From: Serinus canaria
Taxonomy: Eukaryota > Chordata > Aves > Passeriformes > Fringillidae
Direction of reading: 5' to 3'
NCBI RefSeq assembly: GCF_022539315.1
Contig: NC_066315.1
Location: 102,963,990 to 103,027,989 of the forward strand
DNA: 64,000 nt
Shown: piece by piece, positions 13,601 through 27,881 of the stretch
How positions within the stretch are numbered: the first letter of the stretch is position 1
Layout of the letters: every line of letters starts with the position of its first letter
Made by a program: the position numbers and the translations under genes
The notes under the pieces: generated by a model
Databases searched by the model: none
Told to the model about the DNA's origin: nothing
What the model saw: only the letters and a program-made list of their open reading frames with translations

Positions 13601-16600
13601 ATGGAGGGTCATATAAGAAAGTGCTTCCTTCATTGGATAGGCAGAGATTAATGGTGACACCCGTGCTTGGGCCTTAGAGAGGGTTAAAGGCTGAAACATT
13701 ATAAAGCACAACCTGGCCTCTGAGGAATAGAGGGAGGAGATGCTGAGCAGGTGTTTGAGACAAGAGCAGGGTATGATGAGGGTCCCTGATTTTGGACTGT
13801 GTTTGCAGATTAACTGCCAAGAAAATTGGTATCAGAAGTCAAAATGTATTTGGATGCCTCAGAGAGTTTGTGGGTACAGTTTTTACTTCTAGGAAATGAG
13901 CATGGGGCTTTAGTTTAGATGGTCAGATAATGTGACTCTGAGTTCACTGCTTCTTTCCAGTTGTGGGTCAGTGACCTCTCTGCTGGTGTGCCTGCTCTAA
14001 TATGACTGAGTTGTGGTTTAGTGAAATGGTTCTGCAAGTGGTAGTGAATGGAGAACCCTCAGCAGAGACAAGACTTGAACTTCTTTTTGTGATTGTGCTA
14101 CCTGGTCCTCCTCTGAGTCAGATATGGATACTCTAGATGAAAAAGTAAAAGCTAATTCTTAGCTGAGCTGTGGCTTCCCTGATTGGTATATCAGGGTAAC
14201 TGAACTAGGAATGACTTACATGTCTGAATTCTAGTGAGGCAGATGCTGTCTGCCTAACATGTATCCAAAGCCCTAGTGCCAACACTGAGAGGGAATGGGA
14301 ATGATGTAATGCCACCTTACAGCCACAACCAACCTGAGATCATGAGCTCACGTCTAATGAGCAGTTTGAAGTAGTTCTTTGCCATTACTATTCCACCAAC
14401 AGATTGTTAGCTAATTAACTCATCCCTTGAGCCAGGTAAAGAGATTAGAACAGCTCTTGCTGGTAGAGCCTTTGTTGGGCCAAAAACATCAGATCAGATG
14501 TTTTGATCATGCTGCTGGTGGTATCTAATCTCAAAGTCATTTTTAATCATCTGTGGAATGATCATCTGTAAACCCAGTGCAGATGTGAAGATTGCAGCAG
14601 GAGAAAGGAGTGGGAGGCAGTAAGCTGATAGGAAGGGAGTTTTGGCAAGGTTTCCCATGTGCTACTTAAATCTTCAGTTGTACTTTACAAGTTCTTCTAG
14701 CTGTTACTGTGAATAATAGGCTTGTGAGGCCTCAGAATTCTCTGGCCTTTCATGAGTAGCTTGGGTAATTCTCCTTTTAGGAAATATTATGCTATTTTGA
14801 AGTAGTAGAAGTCTGCAGAGATGAATGTGAGTCCATACAGATTATTGTGGTGAATTTCATGGATTTAGAAGAGAAATTGCCTCCCTTCATTTCCCTGCCC
14901 CATGTTATATAGCTCTGTAGGTCTCCAGGTTAGTGGTAGGGTGGAAAAAATAATTTTTCCTCTTTTTTCGCCCTTTCCTGCCCTTCTTATTTTTTCTTCC
15001 CTTGCTACGATTTCCCTCTTGCTAGTATTTATTTGAAGAACATCTATGTTATGAAAACACAGTTGTAACTGCTATTTATCCTGTAACATGAAAAGAATGA
15101 GCTAGAGTGTAAAGTAATATTATATTTCATAGTTTGGGGACTTACTGTTGAGGATTATTTAAGTTTCAGGTTATTTAATCTGGAGTATGGAGGCTTCTTC
15201 TAAGCTAAGTACACATTGTTTCTCTACTATTCAAGTATCAATGCTAAGTAATTACTGAAGCCTTTTTATTTTTCTTTTTATCTTCCCTTGGCTTTCAGTG
15301 ACTTTGAAGTTTGGTTCAGGTCAAGTTGTACATTCATCTTTTAAAGCATCTGAAGTGATAACCTCAGCTTGTCCTTTAGATCCTGAAAGCTTACATTTCT
15401 GTTCAGCTTTAATTTAGCTCTTCATGTTCTGCACCAAAATTATTAGAGGGTACCGAGTGATTTGGTTTTAATGAAAAATAGGAGACCTGCATCTGGCATT
15501 GCACAGACTTTGGAAGAATATATTTTGGGGAAAAAACCCTATTGTTGGATTTTGCTGCAACTGTCAGTTTGCTTTCTAACAAAATCTGATTTATGGGTAT
15601 GAAAATAGGACCCTTGAAAGCTGCCTGTTCAGGGAGAACATTTCCTTAATTAGCATTTCTTCACTCATGATTGAAGGTGATGTAACCTTATGTCTTGGAA
15701 TTTCCTTTTTGCCCCCAGAGAGTCTAATATTTATAGCATGTCTGTGTCTTTAAATATGGTTGTATATGCACTGGGGTAAAAAAAAGTGGTACAGATACAA
15801 AATTATCTTTATAGATTTTGTAAAGATTTTTGTTTTCTACATCAACATCATAATCTGTTCCGCAGATTTCTGTCATCATCCTTCTGGAGAATTTTGCACT
15901 CTCCAAAATGGAGCATGCATTAGAACGTTCATTTTGAATTATGAGCTGCTGTCTTCCCAGAAAAAATGTTTAACACCTTAGAGAACAGCCATGGTGGGAC
16001 AATTTTTGGTCAGTCTCAGAGCTGCTGAACTATACCCTTGAAGTGCAGGGCTGTTATCCCAGGCCTGGGAGCTCAGCCTGCTGTATTGAAGAGTTGTAGC
16101 AATCTTTGATTCTTTGATTCTGCAGCTCTCAATGGCACCAATAATCAAGCAAAAGTCACGTTGTCTTCCACATCAACTTTTGGGCACTTCTAGTCTAGCT
16201 GCATTTGTGGAATGTGAACTGTGGTTGAATGGTGAATGTGGAAATGTGATGCAGTTGTTCATTGTGAGTTCTCATTTGCCATGTAACCATGGGCAAGTCA
16301 TGATGCTCCTTTAAGAAAGGAAGATGGAGATGCTAATGGGGAAGTTGAATCCAAAAGTCAACGTTATGAAGCCTATATTTGGGTACTGCATGTTCTGGGT
16401 ACTGCATGTGCTTTCGTAGTGCCTTGCTAAGAAGTGACAAATATGTCCTGTCTAATGAGTTCTGAGGAACGATTTGGACCTGTTCCCAGTCTGATGGTAT
16501 TTTATCAGCTTTATCATTTTATCATGAGGTCATCTTTGATATCAGTAAAATGATTGCTTGAAATTTTTATGCTTTGAAGAAGAAGAATTAGGTTCTTGCA

Positions 16601-19600
16601 TGTGGGAAGACCTTGACATTGGTTGAAGTCTTCCCTTGTTCTGTGACTTCACTTCTCAGTGATAGTACTGAGATACTGCTGGAGCTAGATTATAAAAGTC
16701 CTTTCAATATGTGCTACTGAAATAGTGAATTAGCTGTCAAAGTTCAGGTCTGTTGAGAATCACTCCCTTTCTCCATAATTAACAGAATGCCTTCACAGGC
16801 ACAGATGTATGAACTCAGTGCTAAAGCATTATGATAAGGCTATAATGATCATGCACCAATTTGCAATGGATGAGCACTTCCTTTATGAAGTTTTATTTCA
16901 CCGTTTCAGAAAAAAAAACAGGGGGGGAGGGAGGAGGAGAGGATTAAAAAAGGAATATTTTTAGTGAAAATAATTGCATTAGCTCTTCTGAGAAGTGCTC
17001 TTCGTAAGAAACTGGAGTCCAGAGATCTGGGCAAAGGCAACACATTTGAATTTCTTTGCTCAGGGAGTTCCTGTGTGTCAGCTGTGTTGTGATAAGAGCC
17101 TCTGCATGTGTGCTATAGGAAGTGTAAGGTAAAATGTGCTAGCATGAACCTCCAGGAAAAAGGTTTAAGCTAAATCATTCTGTCTCCTTTTGATAAGCTA
17201 AAAGCAACCACATGCCCTGTTACTGCAGCACCCTGGTAAGTGTCATAATTCAGCCAGGATCCTGAGGTGGAACTGCCCTGCTAAAGGAATTAAACACCGG
17301 ATCGGTAATATTTCTTCTTTGGTGCCAGTATTGTTGGATTAAATGAGGAAGGTTTCAGTTAGGTCTAGCTCTCCCATTAGAAAGAGCGATTATGCAATTT
17401 TAGAAGTATTTTGGGACCTGAGTTCTTAGTTCTGGTCATCTCTGCACTCACTGAAGTGCAAAGTCTAGCTTTGTAAATGGTAGTTGTTTGACTGGGCAGT
17501 CAGCCCTGGCATAATCCCTAACCCTGACTCTGTCCAAGGAAGGCTTGGGCTGAGTTTACTTTAAGGAATGAGTACACACGATAATATGCTTGCACTCTAT
17601 GTCCGTCCTGTTTCTTCATTCATGCCAAGTGGGAAGCTGAACAGTGTGTACAGCAGCTCCTGCCTGGCTGTCCCACATGGAAGGAACAGCCCAGAGAATG
17701 CTGAGTCATGTCAGATCTCACCCTGCTGGGACAGAGGTTTTGTGTAATGTTGCTGGAATGGACAGGTCCTTTACAGCCAAATTAAAAGTACCTCTAATGT
17801 GCTAGTATTCCCCCTACCCCTCATGTTTATTTGTATCTGCATTTGTTTGTTTACAGAAAGGTGTTTACATTGTGCTTAGTGCCATTTCAGATGCCTTGTG
17901 ATCAAATTCACCCACGGGTCATTTGATAAAAATCAGTGATCCAGAGGTCTGGGTCAAGCATGCCTTTGTGTGGCACATCATTTTCTCCTTGATCTGTGAC
18001 CTAGAGATCATACAGAAAACACCGTGATTTAGAAGCGCTAAACTTGGGTGAAACTGATTTTGATATTTTCCAGAGGAAGAAGTAATTGTTTCAAGAGTTT
18101 ATCTCCAACATGGCAGGAGAAATGAAATTTGAGGTGGTTGTTAAAACTTTTGTGTTTTCAGGCCATCTTTGCTGGTTTCCTCTGCTCAAATTCAAACACT
18201 GTAGGATTCTAGTGAGTTTTATTTTTGAGGATTTCACCTCCACCCCCTCTCTGTTAAGGATTCAGTTTCACCTTTGTATCTTGGTGACTATTAAGAAACA
18301 TGTTCCTTTTATTCATATTTTTTTTCAGTTTCAATATGGACCGTTGAGTCCCTCCACCATAAGTAGGTATTTAGTCTTGCCCTTGCATTTAAAAACTTTT
18401 TTGGAAGGATTGCTGATTTTCCAAGTCACTATATTTGAGCTGGCTGTGCAATCATGAGGGAACAGGAACAGCTGTGATTTCCAGTATGGTAAGGACTGTT
18501 CAAGTCCTGTGTAACACTTAAGGGTGCAATCCTTCTCTCTCTGTCATCATTCTCTTCTGGAGTTCTTTCCCTACCACACTGTGGAAACTGTTCTTTATTT
18601 AAAAGATGTGATCTTTAAATCAAACTGGGAGAGTCATTGAAGAGGTAATGCCAGTCATCAGCTAGAACAAGCATATGCTGCTTAGTCATGAAGTGACACA
18701 CATCCCAGGGGAATGTTCCCCTTACTGGATTCCTGCATGCTCTGTGAGAGACCTCTTCCAGTCTCATGTAACCAAATATTTATCAAGTCACAGAGAGAGA
18801 ATGACTTCCTCTCTCACTCAGCTGCATTGTCACTGTGTGGTTCATTTCTTTGCTTTAACGGTTGTGTAGTTATTTATACAAAAGTATATAAAGTTATTTA
18901 AACAGTTTACCTAACAGAGGCTTACCCAGCAGCCTGTGTTGTACAGAATTACAGACCCCTGGGTTAAATTCCATTTTAAGGGCCTGAAACATGATCTTCC
19001 ATGCTAGCTGTAAGTACTCTAGCCACTAAACTAATATGAGAAGCTAAGTGCTAAACATACAGGGAGAAAAATCTTGGTTTGGCTTTTGAGAGCACTGTGT
19101 ATATCTTGGGCGTGGATCAGAGCTGACCTGCAGGGTCCAGTTATCCGGGGAATGTGCTGGAGGAAGAGCCTGGTTGAAGCTTTCTACTTTGGGACTTCAG
19201 GAGTTTGCTTCAGTCAGTGGCATACCTATGGAGTGGTCCTAGGATAGGTTTGAGGACATCAAATCATGAAAGTGTACCTACATGCCATGTTAGACATTAG
19301 CTTTTGCAGAAATCCATTGTGCTTAGTCATCTAGTACCACTTGATGTTGTGTCTTTTCTTCTGTGTTCGTATGTCACCTCAGAGTTCTTGATACAGGGAT
19401 GGGTTAATTGTATCTGTCCCAGTTTTGTCATTTTAGAATGGAAACAAACAAAAAAAAGTAAAATGGTCCTTGAAACAGTCATGAAAGTATCTCAGTTTCT
19501 CAGGGAATAAACAGATCTAAATAACTATTTGTAGATTTTTAAGTTCTTGTTCCTAAGAAAGATGCACTTATTATTGTTCCTAAATGTTTCTTGAAAATAT

Positions 19601-21371
19601 GACAAGAAAAAACCTTAGTTCATTTCAAATATAGATATAATCACAATAAGCTAGGTGGACACCACCATACCCCTTCCTCTCCAAAAGGAAGGATTTAACA
19701 GCTGGGGGGTTTTGCTTCCAGTAGGATTATTTTATAGACTTTGGAAGTCAGGAAGATGTAGAGGCTTTGCAGCACAGACAGAAGCTCAGTAAAATAATTG
19801 TTTTATTGAAGTCTTGGCAGGCAGTGGGAAGCTGAGCAACCTTTTTGGAGAAAAGCACGGGGCAGTACTTGCTCACTACCCAGAGCAGTCTCACCTGGTG
19901 GATCTGAGGGCTGCACAGAGCTCTCCAGAGAAAAACCAACTGCTACAATTCAGACTGCTACTGAAGTAAGGGAGTAACCCCTGAAGAATCAAAGCACAAA
20001 CTGATGCCTCTCAAACCTATGTTTCTGTAACTAAGGAACTGCCCAGCTCTGCAATAGTTTCATTGTCTGGGTATGTTTAAAATGCAGTGTGGCATGAAGG
20101 AAGAGGAAGAAGTTTTCAGGATTATACCTTCATCTGTGCTACTAAGCCTAAAAATTAATTTAAAATCTAGTTTAATTTCATTCCAGGTTTTCATTTGCTC
20201 AGTTATTTGGGGTAAATGCAAAGTGGATTTATTGGCATTGTTTTAGATGTGTTGAATTAAAACAGGATGTGGCCTAAACCACAGCAAGTACAGTGTATTT
20301 TTCCACAATTCTCTTTTCAGTGCTTATTTCAGTTTATACTGACAAATATTGCATGCTTCTTCTACTTGTCTTTTTTCTAGAAATGTTTTAAAATAAGCAT
20401 GGTTGAAGTTTAGGCCTGATTTAATGTTTTGAATTTAAGATCTTTTTACTTTTTCTTGGCATCAGCAGAGTAAAGTTAGGACAGTCTGGAAGGGGTCTCA
20501 GTATCACTGCCCCTGAGCAGGGACAGCTTTACAGAGGGTGGGCAGGAAGGTTGGGTATTGCTCAGGAAAATGTTGGGGGAAAGGGGCTGAAACTGTCTGC
20601 AAACTAACAGCAAACCTTTTGCATGCAAGGCAGAACCTTACAAGCGGTGTTCCCCCCGAGCCAGGGTGTCCCCTCCGCTGGGCACACCGGGATTTCCTCC
20701 ACAGAAGGAATGATCTTGTCAGTGGTTTCTCCCCTGTGAGAAGGGCCAAGCAACAGTGGCATCTCAATAAGGGGGGATTTTCTTCACTTGCCAGAGGGGA
20801 GAGAGGATAACAGGGCCTGAACTGTTGATTCCATGTCAGCGTGAGAGGTCTCACAGGCATAAGGCTCTTCTCTACAGACCTGTACTGAGTGTTGGGCCTG
20901 GTGGGTGAGGAAGCTTTTACATTCCCTCCTGGGATGCTTTGCATACAGTGGTGATGTAGGAGGTTCTACTGGAGCAGCCAAAGCAACAAGCAACAGCACC
21001 CTGTCTGAGATGTGTGTCCACTTTTCCCAGCACAGCTAGCTCCACCAGCAACCTCATCAGTAGTTTGTGAGATGAGTCCAGTCCCATGGCACTGCAACAG
21101 ATTCAGGATGTCAGTTTTCTTGAGTTCCCTGCTCTATGCTCAGGTCTTTCCCAATACTGACCTTCAGGGTCCAGGGTGTGACCCTGTGCCTCATCTGGCT
21201 GTAAAGGGAGGGCGGCTGAGGCGACGTGAGGGCTGTGCCAGAATAGCCATGAGGCAATGCCAAAGGGGAGCCCAAGCTCCACACAGAAGAGGACTTCTGG
21301 TTTAGTGTGTCCTGATAGCCTGGGTGCAGGGCTTTCTCAGATCAGAAAGTTGGAGATGTCCCACTGAAGAT
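7677..21371. other. Non-coding intergenic DNA
   Basis: A long AT-rich stretch with no exon, RNA gene or clear transposon that I can support. Noted items: an AT palindrome-rich patch at 7790-7852, T-runs at 11218-11234, a purine patch at about 16908-16945, and an ATTCTTTG-type short repeat near 16108-16122. The part at about 20500-21310 is more GC-rich and has reading frames up to 146 codons on the minus strand, but these show no recognisable domain; it may be an old, decayed repeat. Confidence 0.55.
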
Positions 21372-21612
21372 GAGCTGGAGAGGTTTAGATTAGGGATTAG
21401 AAAAGCATGTTTCATGGGGAGGGTTGTAAAGCACTGGAACAGACTGCCCAAGGAAGTGGTGGAGTCACCATCCCTGGTGTGTGTAACAAAATGTGTGGTT
21501 GTGACATTTGAGGACTTTATTTAATGGTGAACTTTATGATGGTACTAGGTTGATGGTTGGACTTGATGGCCTTAAAGGTCTTTTCCAAGCTTAATAATTC
21601 TATGTTTCTACC
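21372..21612 (+). mobile_element. CR1 LINE 3' fragment
   Basis: CR1 3'-end landmarks occur in order: a 'gaggtttagattagggattag' type box, 'gcactggaacagactgcccaag', 'gtggagtcaccatccctgg', 'ttgatggttggacttgatgg', and 'aaaggtcttttccaagctt' followed by an 'aattctatg' terminal motif. The middle contains a diverged stretch around 21480-21530. Non-coding and 5'-truncated. Confidence 0.88.
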
Positions 21613-24600
21613 TTCAAAAGTCCCAATCCTCCCAAATCATTCCATGGTCCTATGATTCCATGAAAGTGGCACTCACAAAAGATTCCTGTTTAATCAAGTA
21701 TGTTTCCCAAGTACAGAGTTTGATATGGCTGTTTCAATTCTATGTGAAAAAAAGTCTTTGGATTTATTAAAGAACCCTTATCTCCTTAGAAAGATAATTA
21801 GCTGCCCACCACCAACAGGATTTTGATGGAAAACTTTTGAATAAAGGTTATAGAAGTGTTTGCCTAGGTTCAGATTACTAGTTTAGTAGAATGGCAGTGT
21901 AATATATTAAAGTTTTGCCCAGGAGTGGTGATGTATTAAAGATTATCTTGGTGCTCCAAGTTTTTAAACTAGATGTCTGTGGAAAGGTAAAGCAAATTCT
22001 GTGTTCAGTACTTTGGTCTTTGCTGTACAATGCATCCAGCAACAATAATATTTACCTTGTACATTATTTTCTCTGCTGTGGAGATGCAAATATGTACTCA
22101 TAGCTATAAGATCATGTTAATTTTATCAGGAGATCCAGTCTGCCAAACCATGCAACTGGATTGTTGCCATGGTCGTGACTTGTAATGAAAGAGGAGCTTT
22201 TAGCTATGCCATGAAATAGGACTCCAGTGAGATTGGTCAGATGTATAATAGATGAGGGCTTGAACTGGCAGGACTTAGTGAGTCAGAGTGATTTGGTAAG
22301 TAACATGTTTTTCATGCTGCAAGTATAAAAGAGTGACTAAGAAACCCAACCCCCAGGGTGAGAATGAAAATAAAAAGGGAAAACTGCTCATATCCTGGCC
22401 AAATGGGAACAGTCCAAGACCAGTATTTGGATCCCCATTTTGCCAGTTCTTTTTCTAAAGTTCAGAGACCTTCACCATAATAAATGGTATTCTAGAGTTC
22501 TGTCTGGCCTGTTATCCACATCTATAGATTAAAGGACAGCAGAAACTGTGACAGCAACAAAATACTTCCAGTCTTGAGATAAAAATAATTTTTAAACAAA
22601 AAGAAGTATTTCTTCTTTAGACTCTGACCATAAATAGGACATCTCAAGTACGTGAAACTGGAATTTAAAATGGAAATCTGCAAATAATTTCAGCTATGTG
22701 GCTTTTGCTGCACACATTATAACACTGAGCGCTTGCTGCAGTGCTAGTGCTGTACAACAATTCCTTGGAAAAATACCTTTTCTGTCTCTGTTCACATTTA
22801 TCAGTCACCGTTAAAAAGCTCCTGCATTAAAGTGATGGTTGTAATGAGGAAAGGAAAAGATACTGGGCTGACATCTGAATAAACAGGAGGGGAGGAGAGG
22901 ATCCATGAGGATCGAGATTATTTTTACCCATTATTGTTTAAATGTGCAAGTCAAAAGTTTTCTTTGTAAAGAGAGAGCAACTTTGGGAGTTGATTAAACT
23001 TGTAATGAAATGTCATCTTAATATTTAGCTAAAGAGAAAAGCCTTATTTGAAGTTATAAAATAGTAAACTATTTTGCTGCTGCTGTTCCACTCAGCCAAA
23101 CTTTCAAAGTGTAATTAAAACCATATCCATCATATAGCATATTTTTCCCTCTTCTTGCCAAAAATATTTCAATGTGTATTAAATGTTTTTCTTCCTAATC
23201 AGAATGTGTGATCCAAGCTCCAGAGGGCACCCAGCCAGAAACTGCTGAGTTTTAATTTTAGCTTCTATGTGGCTTCTTAGCTTGTTTCCCTTCTCTGAAG
23301 GGCAGCAATAGCAGCCTACATAACTAATTTTCTCTCAGGATGATCCCTATTCTTATTCGGAATGCGGAAGGGAGCAGGGAGCCAGCAGAGCCCATGGGGT
23401 CCAATATTGTCAGCCATTCAGGAAGGAGGAGGAATTCTGCTGAAGCCCCACTGTGCTAGGTCCTCTGGGAACAGAGGCTGACAGGCAGTTCTTGATCCAG
23501 GTCTGGGTGCCACCTCAGAACTACTGTTAATGGACTTGGCTCTTCATTTTGTGAATAGCTGCTGTAGGACCTCACTGGTGGCACTGGACTCTCTTCCTCT
23601 GAAAGTCCAAGCAGGATAACAAGAGTGCTAGCCAGCACCCAAGGGCCTGATCTTAGTCATGTCATGATGTTGCCACACAGCCTTCCTCAATAAAACTCAT
23701 ACACAGGAAACTCTTTGGTGTACAAAATATTTATCCCGTCTCTTTCAGGTCACAATTTTACCTTTCAGTGTTCTGTATGACACATTTGTGTCCAACAGTT
23801 AACATCTGAACTGAAATCTGTAGAGTCACTTCCAGGGTAAGAGTGAATCGGGCATGAGTAATGATGACACACTGCTTCAAAAAATTCAAGAGGCAAAGTG
23901 AGAAAAAAATTAAAAACAGGGGAGTGCCATCCTTGCCAGGGGAGTCTCTCACCAGTTTCAGGAGTTTGTGGCTGCTTCCCAACCCAGCTGTCCTGGCCAC
24001 AGCCCATGTGTGCTTACCTGGTCCCTCCCCTGTGCCCTGTGCAGCACTGCCAAGCTATGAGCTCCATGAGCTGTTCCTCCCTTCCTCTCCTTATCTGCTG
24101 GCACCCTTCAGTTGATAATGACTTCTTTCCCCACACACCTTTGCCTTTAGCTCTCCTTGCCTTCATCCTCTCTCCCAGGGGCAGCAAACAAGGATAGTAC
24201 TCATATCTAGGGGGTAAAGAGGGGGCTTGATCTATACACCTATTATCTAGGTAGAAAAAGCAGCAGGGCACAGAAGACAACAAAATTTTAACTTAAAGGT
24301 GTTATTTTCATTTTCTTTTTTGTGCATGTTTGTTGTATACACATCTGAATGAGTTATGCCAGCCATATGGATAAAAGAACTTCTGTCTTCCAGGAAGTTT
24401 CCTATTTTTTCTTTAAAATGGCTGTCAGAGTTCTGGAGTTACATTGCTAAAACCAGAGAGGAGTGTCATAAATATAAACTCTTGATTTCCACATTAAATT
24501 CTAAGTAAATTTTTCAATGAAGCAAATCCGAAGAAATTACCTGTGACCTAATCTGAATTTTCCTTTGTGTTTTTTTTTTTTTTTTTCCCTCAGTTTGATT

Positions 24601-25754
24601 ACACTCCAATACAGTCAGTACTGTTCTTGCTCTTTCTGGGAATGGTTCTCTTGGTTGTCTCCCAAAACCACTCATGGCTTCAGCTACCTGATGTTCCTCT
24701 GTCCTGGATGTTTTTCCATCATCTCACTCTCAGAAAGTGGCCAGTCAGTGCTTTTCTGAATATACTGTTCCTATTTCAGCCAGGCTTTACCATCTGCTCA
24801 GTCCCTTGCTAGCCATATAGCCATCATGGACCTGAACAGTTATATTTGGCTGATTGGTAGCTCCTTTCAAGACCACAAACTTTCTCCAAGGCTCAAGGTA
24901 TTGCAGCATAAAATAATTTGGGATCCTCAAGTAGAAAATATGAAGATAATGGCTTTCCTCATCTGTCACATATACTAATGCCACATTACTCTGCTGCTCT
25001 CAGCAGCCCAATAATTTCCATCACTCAAAGCTATCAGAAGAAACTAATAATTCCAGCTCCCTTTCCAATACCAGTAACTTCTGTCTTCTACTCAGCTCCT
25101 CTTCCTCGTTTGGCCTTTTCCCTGGTACACATGCAAAGAATTTTGATCATTGTATTAAATTCTCTCCTTCCTTCAACCCCTCCTCCTCAACTTCTACTAC
25201 TACTATTTTGCCTCCTTCTGACTCATCCCAGTAGACCCTTATGCCTTCCTGTCACTTAAGAACCCCTCCTATAACATTTGGTCTGGGCTCTCCATCATCA
25301 CTATTATTGCCCATTGCACAGAATTCCTCAGCTGGCTCTGTAGTGGGAGCCCCTCAGCACTTTCCTCTGATCAATTGCTCCTTTCATGTTGACAGTCCAA
25401 CTGCTTCCTGTTGACTCTCAAAAGCTGCCTTTTCAGCAAGCAAATCATGAAAGCACCTTTGTTTCATCTTTCTAGGGTTTTCACAAAATGCAGTTGAAAC
25501 TAATTTTAGCTTTTGGTTAGTATTTCACAGTGGGTAATTAATAGCCTATTACTAATGCTTGCTTTTGATAGTTTTTATGTGTTCTTGAACTTGGTACTGC
25601 CTTGTGTACTGATTATTGCTTATGTCATGCAGACCTCTTCCTTGTTACTCCATAGTGAGTCCCTTTTAATACCTTATTTTTAAAACCTCTTTTCCATGGC
25701 AGCCCAGAAATGTCATATCAGACTGAGATGTTTGGTCCTAACTCTTTCTCCTCT
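21613..25754. other. Non-coding intergenic DNA
   Basis: No gene or clear repeat recognised. There is a T17 run at 24570-24586, a pyrimidine-rich patch at about 25040-25260, and a slightly GC-richer patch at 23340-24200 whose overlapping reading frames on both strands have no family resemblance. Confidence 0.55.
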
Positions 25755-26122
25755 GCAATCAGGAAAAGAGGCTCAGGGGTGACTTCATCGCTCTCTACAA
25801 CTGCCTGAAGGAGGTTGTAGCCAGGTGGGGGTCAGCCTTTTCTCCGAGGTAATAACACAGGGCAAGTGGGCATGGCCTCAAGTTGCACCAGGGAAGGCCT
25901 AGATTGGATATTAGGAAAAAATTCTTCACTGAAAGGGTAGTTAGGCATTGGAATAGGCTGCCCAAGGAAGTGGTGGAGTCACCATCCCTGGAAGTGTTCA
26001 AAAACATGTGAGCACAGTACCTGGGGACATGGTTTATTTCTGAATATGACAGTGGCTGGGTTAGCAATTGGATTTGAGGATCTTTGAGGTTCTCTTCCAA
26101 CAGTGACACTTCAATGATTCTA
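25755..26122 (+). mobile_element. CR1 LINE 3' fragment (longer copy)
   Basis: This copy reaches further 5' than the others. It begins with the CR1 'aagaggctcaggggtgactt' and 'ctctacaactgcctgaagg' boxes, continues through 'ggcctcaagttgcaccaggg', 'ggatattaggaaaaaattc', 'gaataggctgcccaaggaag' and 'ccatccctggaagtgttc', and ends at 'caatgattctacag'. It has no intact reading frame and is a dead insertion. Confidence 0.9.
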
Positions 26123-27445
26123 CAGCAGCTTGCACCAAAAAGAATTTCAGCTGGGTGGATTCCCACTGCTGGGGCTGGATCAGGAGCTGTGAACAGATTG
26201 CCTTGTGCAGGCCTGTGGGTTCACAGAGCTTAGATAGAAACTGGGCCTAGAAAGCCACAGGCTGACATTGCTGAAATTGGCTTAGAAAGCTGAGCAGAGG
26301 CAGAAATGTGCCAGGGGAAGGGGAATGTGCTGACTTGCACAGCACCAAAGTTAAATGCAGGATGTATTGAGATGCAGCAGATATGGAACAGGCTGCCTGG
26401 TTCAGACAGCTGAAGGTGGATCTATCTAGAGTGCAAAATAGGCTCAATTTACTGATTCTAGACAATTTAAAAGAAGGAGGATTACAGACAAGCAGGCTTG
26501 TTGCATAACTTGTACATTGGATCAATGCCTTGCCACCAATGGAACCACAAACGCAGAGCCAGAGCCAATTCACTTTCATGATTTGCCATACCCATGCTAT
26601 TTCTGCCAGGACCTGGGGTGGGAGAGGTGAATTCTTCCATAGTACACTGTAAAAACATTGACAGAGGACCTACAGAGCCTACTGCAACATTAGAAACCCT
26701 AAGTATCCCATCTGGAAAAAATGGTAGTGGGTCAATGCATGACTTCAACTCAGTCAGGCACTTGTAAACCTCTTTCCCACTGTCCTCTCATTCTCTCCTA
26801 TGGTAAATTGGGAGAGTATTGAAAGTGTCCCTCTCAAATTGCTGCTGCACCAGAGACACTCTGGCTGGGGAGTTGAGGGCAGGGAAAAGCCATGCATGGA
26901 AATGCAACATTACTTAAAGGTACGGAGTCCTGTGTGTTGGTATGCTTGGGCTGTGACATAACAGCTCAGCTGAGAGGGCTGTTAAAAGAGTGTTAAAAAA
27001 AAGGCAGTAATGGTTTCTGAGGTGAGGTCAGGCAGCACCTGAGCAGAAGCAGGTACAATGTATAGCACAGATTTGGTATTCTCCTATGTACTGCCTTCTC
27101 TCCCCCAGTTTTTTACAGTCATTTAGGCTTGACAAATGCTAATCCTCTAAATTGGGATTAAAGCATTGCATCAAGTGCTTTGGCACTGAAGGCCATTCTA
27201 GGAGTCTGAGGAGCTCATCCACAACTTCCCATGTGTCATGGGCCTAGGCTGTGCCTGTTGTGTAGGACTGTGGCCACCTTCCTGTTGAATGTTTAAGGAC
27301 TGTTTGAAGAGGGAGCAGGTCAAGACAGAGAACATGTAAGAGCTGTACTTGCTGGAGTTTTACCCGGAATTGCAGGTCCAGATTTGCCTTGCGACCCTGC
27401 CCTGGGGGGTGGGAATTTTTTTATGTAAATTTGCTTCCCCAGCTA
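26123..27445. other. Non-coding intergenic DNA
   Basis: No gene or clear transposon recognised. The stretch is moderately GC-rich and lies between two CR1 copies of opposite orientation. Confidence 0.5.
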
Positions 27446-27881
27446 TAAAATCACAGACTGGTCTGGGTTGGAAGAAACCTTAAAGGTGATCTAGTTCCAG
27501 CCTCCCTGCCATGAGCAAGGACACCATTCTCTAGACCAGATTGCTCAGAGCCTCATCCAACCTGAGCACTTTCAGGGACAGGCTTCTCTGGGCAACATGT
27601 TCCAGTGTGTCCACCACCCTCCCAGTAAAGGATTGTACCTAATATCTAAGCATACTCTCCCTTCAGTTTCAATCTGCTCCCCCTTGTCCTATCACTACAT
27701 GCCCTTGTAAAAAGACCCTGTTGCAGATCCCCTCTGGATACTGGAAGATGCTGTAAGATCTCCCCAGAGCCTTCTCTTCTCCAGGCAGAATAGCACCAGT
27801 TCTATCAGCCTGTTCTCACAGGAGGTGTTCCAACCTTCTGATCATCTTCATGGTCTTCCTCTGGACCTGCTCCAACAGGTC
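27446..27881 (-). mobile_element. CR1 LINE, 3' part (minus strand), split by a solo LTR
   Basis: Read on the minus strand this is a CR1 3' region; on the plus strand it appears as 'aatcacagactggtctggg', 'ttggaagaaaccttaaagg', 'cagcctccctgccatgagc', 'cccccttgtcctatcacta' and 'tctctccagg'-like boxes. The element continues after the inserted LTR at 28159, and removing the insert plus one target copy gives an uninterrupted CR1 junction. Confidence 0.9.

Noticed and set aside
16108..16122. ATTCTTTG-type short repeat, considered as a CR1 3' terminal array
   Set aside because: The sequence upstream lacks the CR1 3' landmarks.
18086..18457. A 123-codon plus-strand frame
   Set aside because: Phe/Leu-rich chance frame in AT-rich DNA with no domain or splice context.
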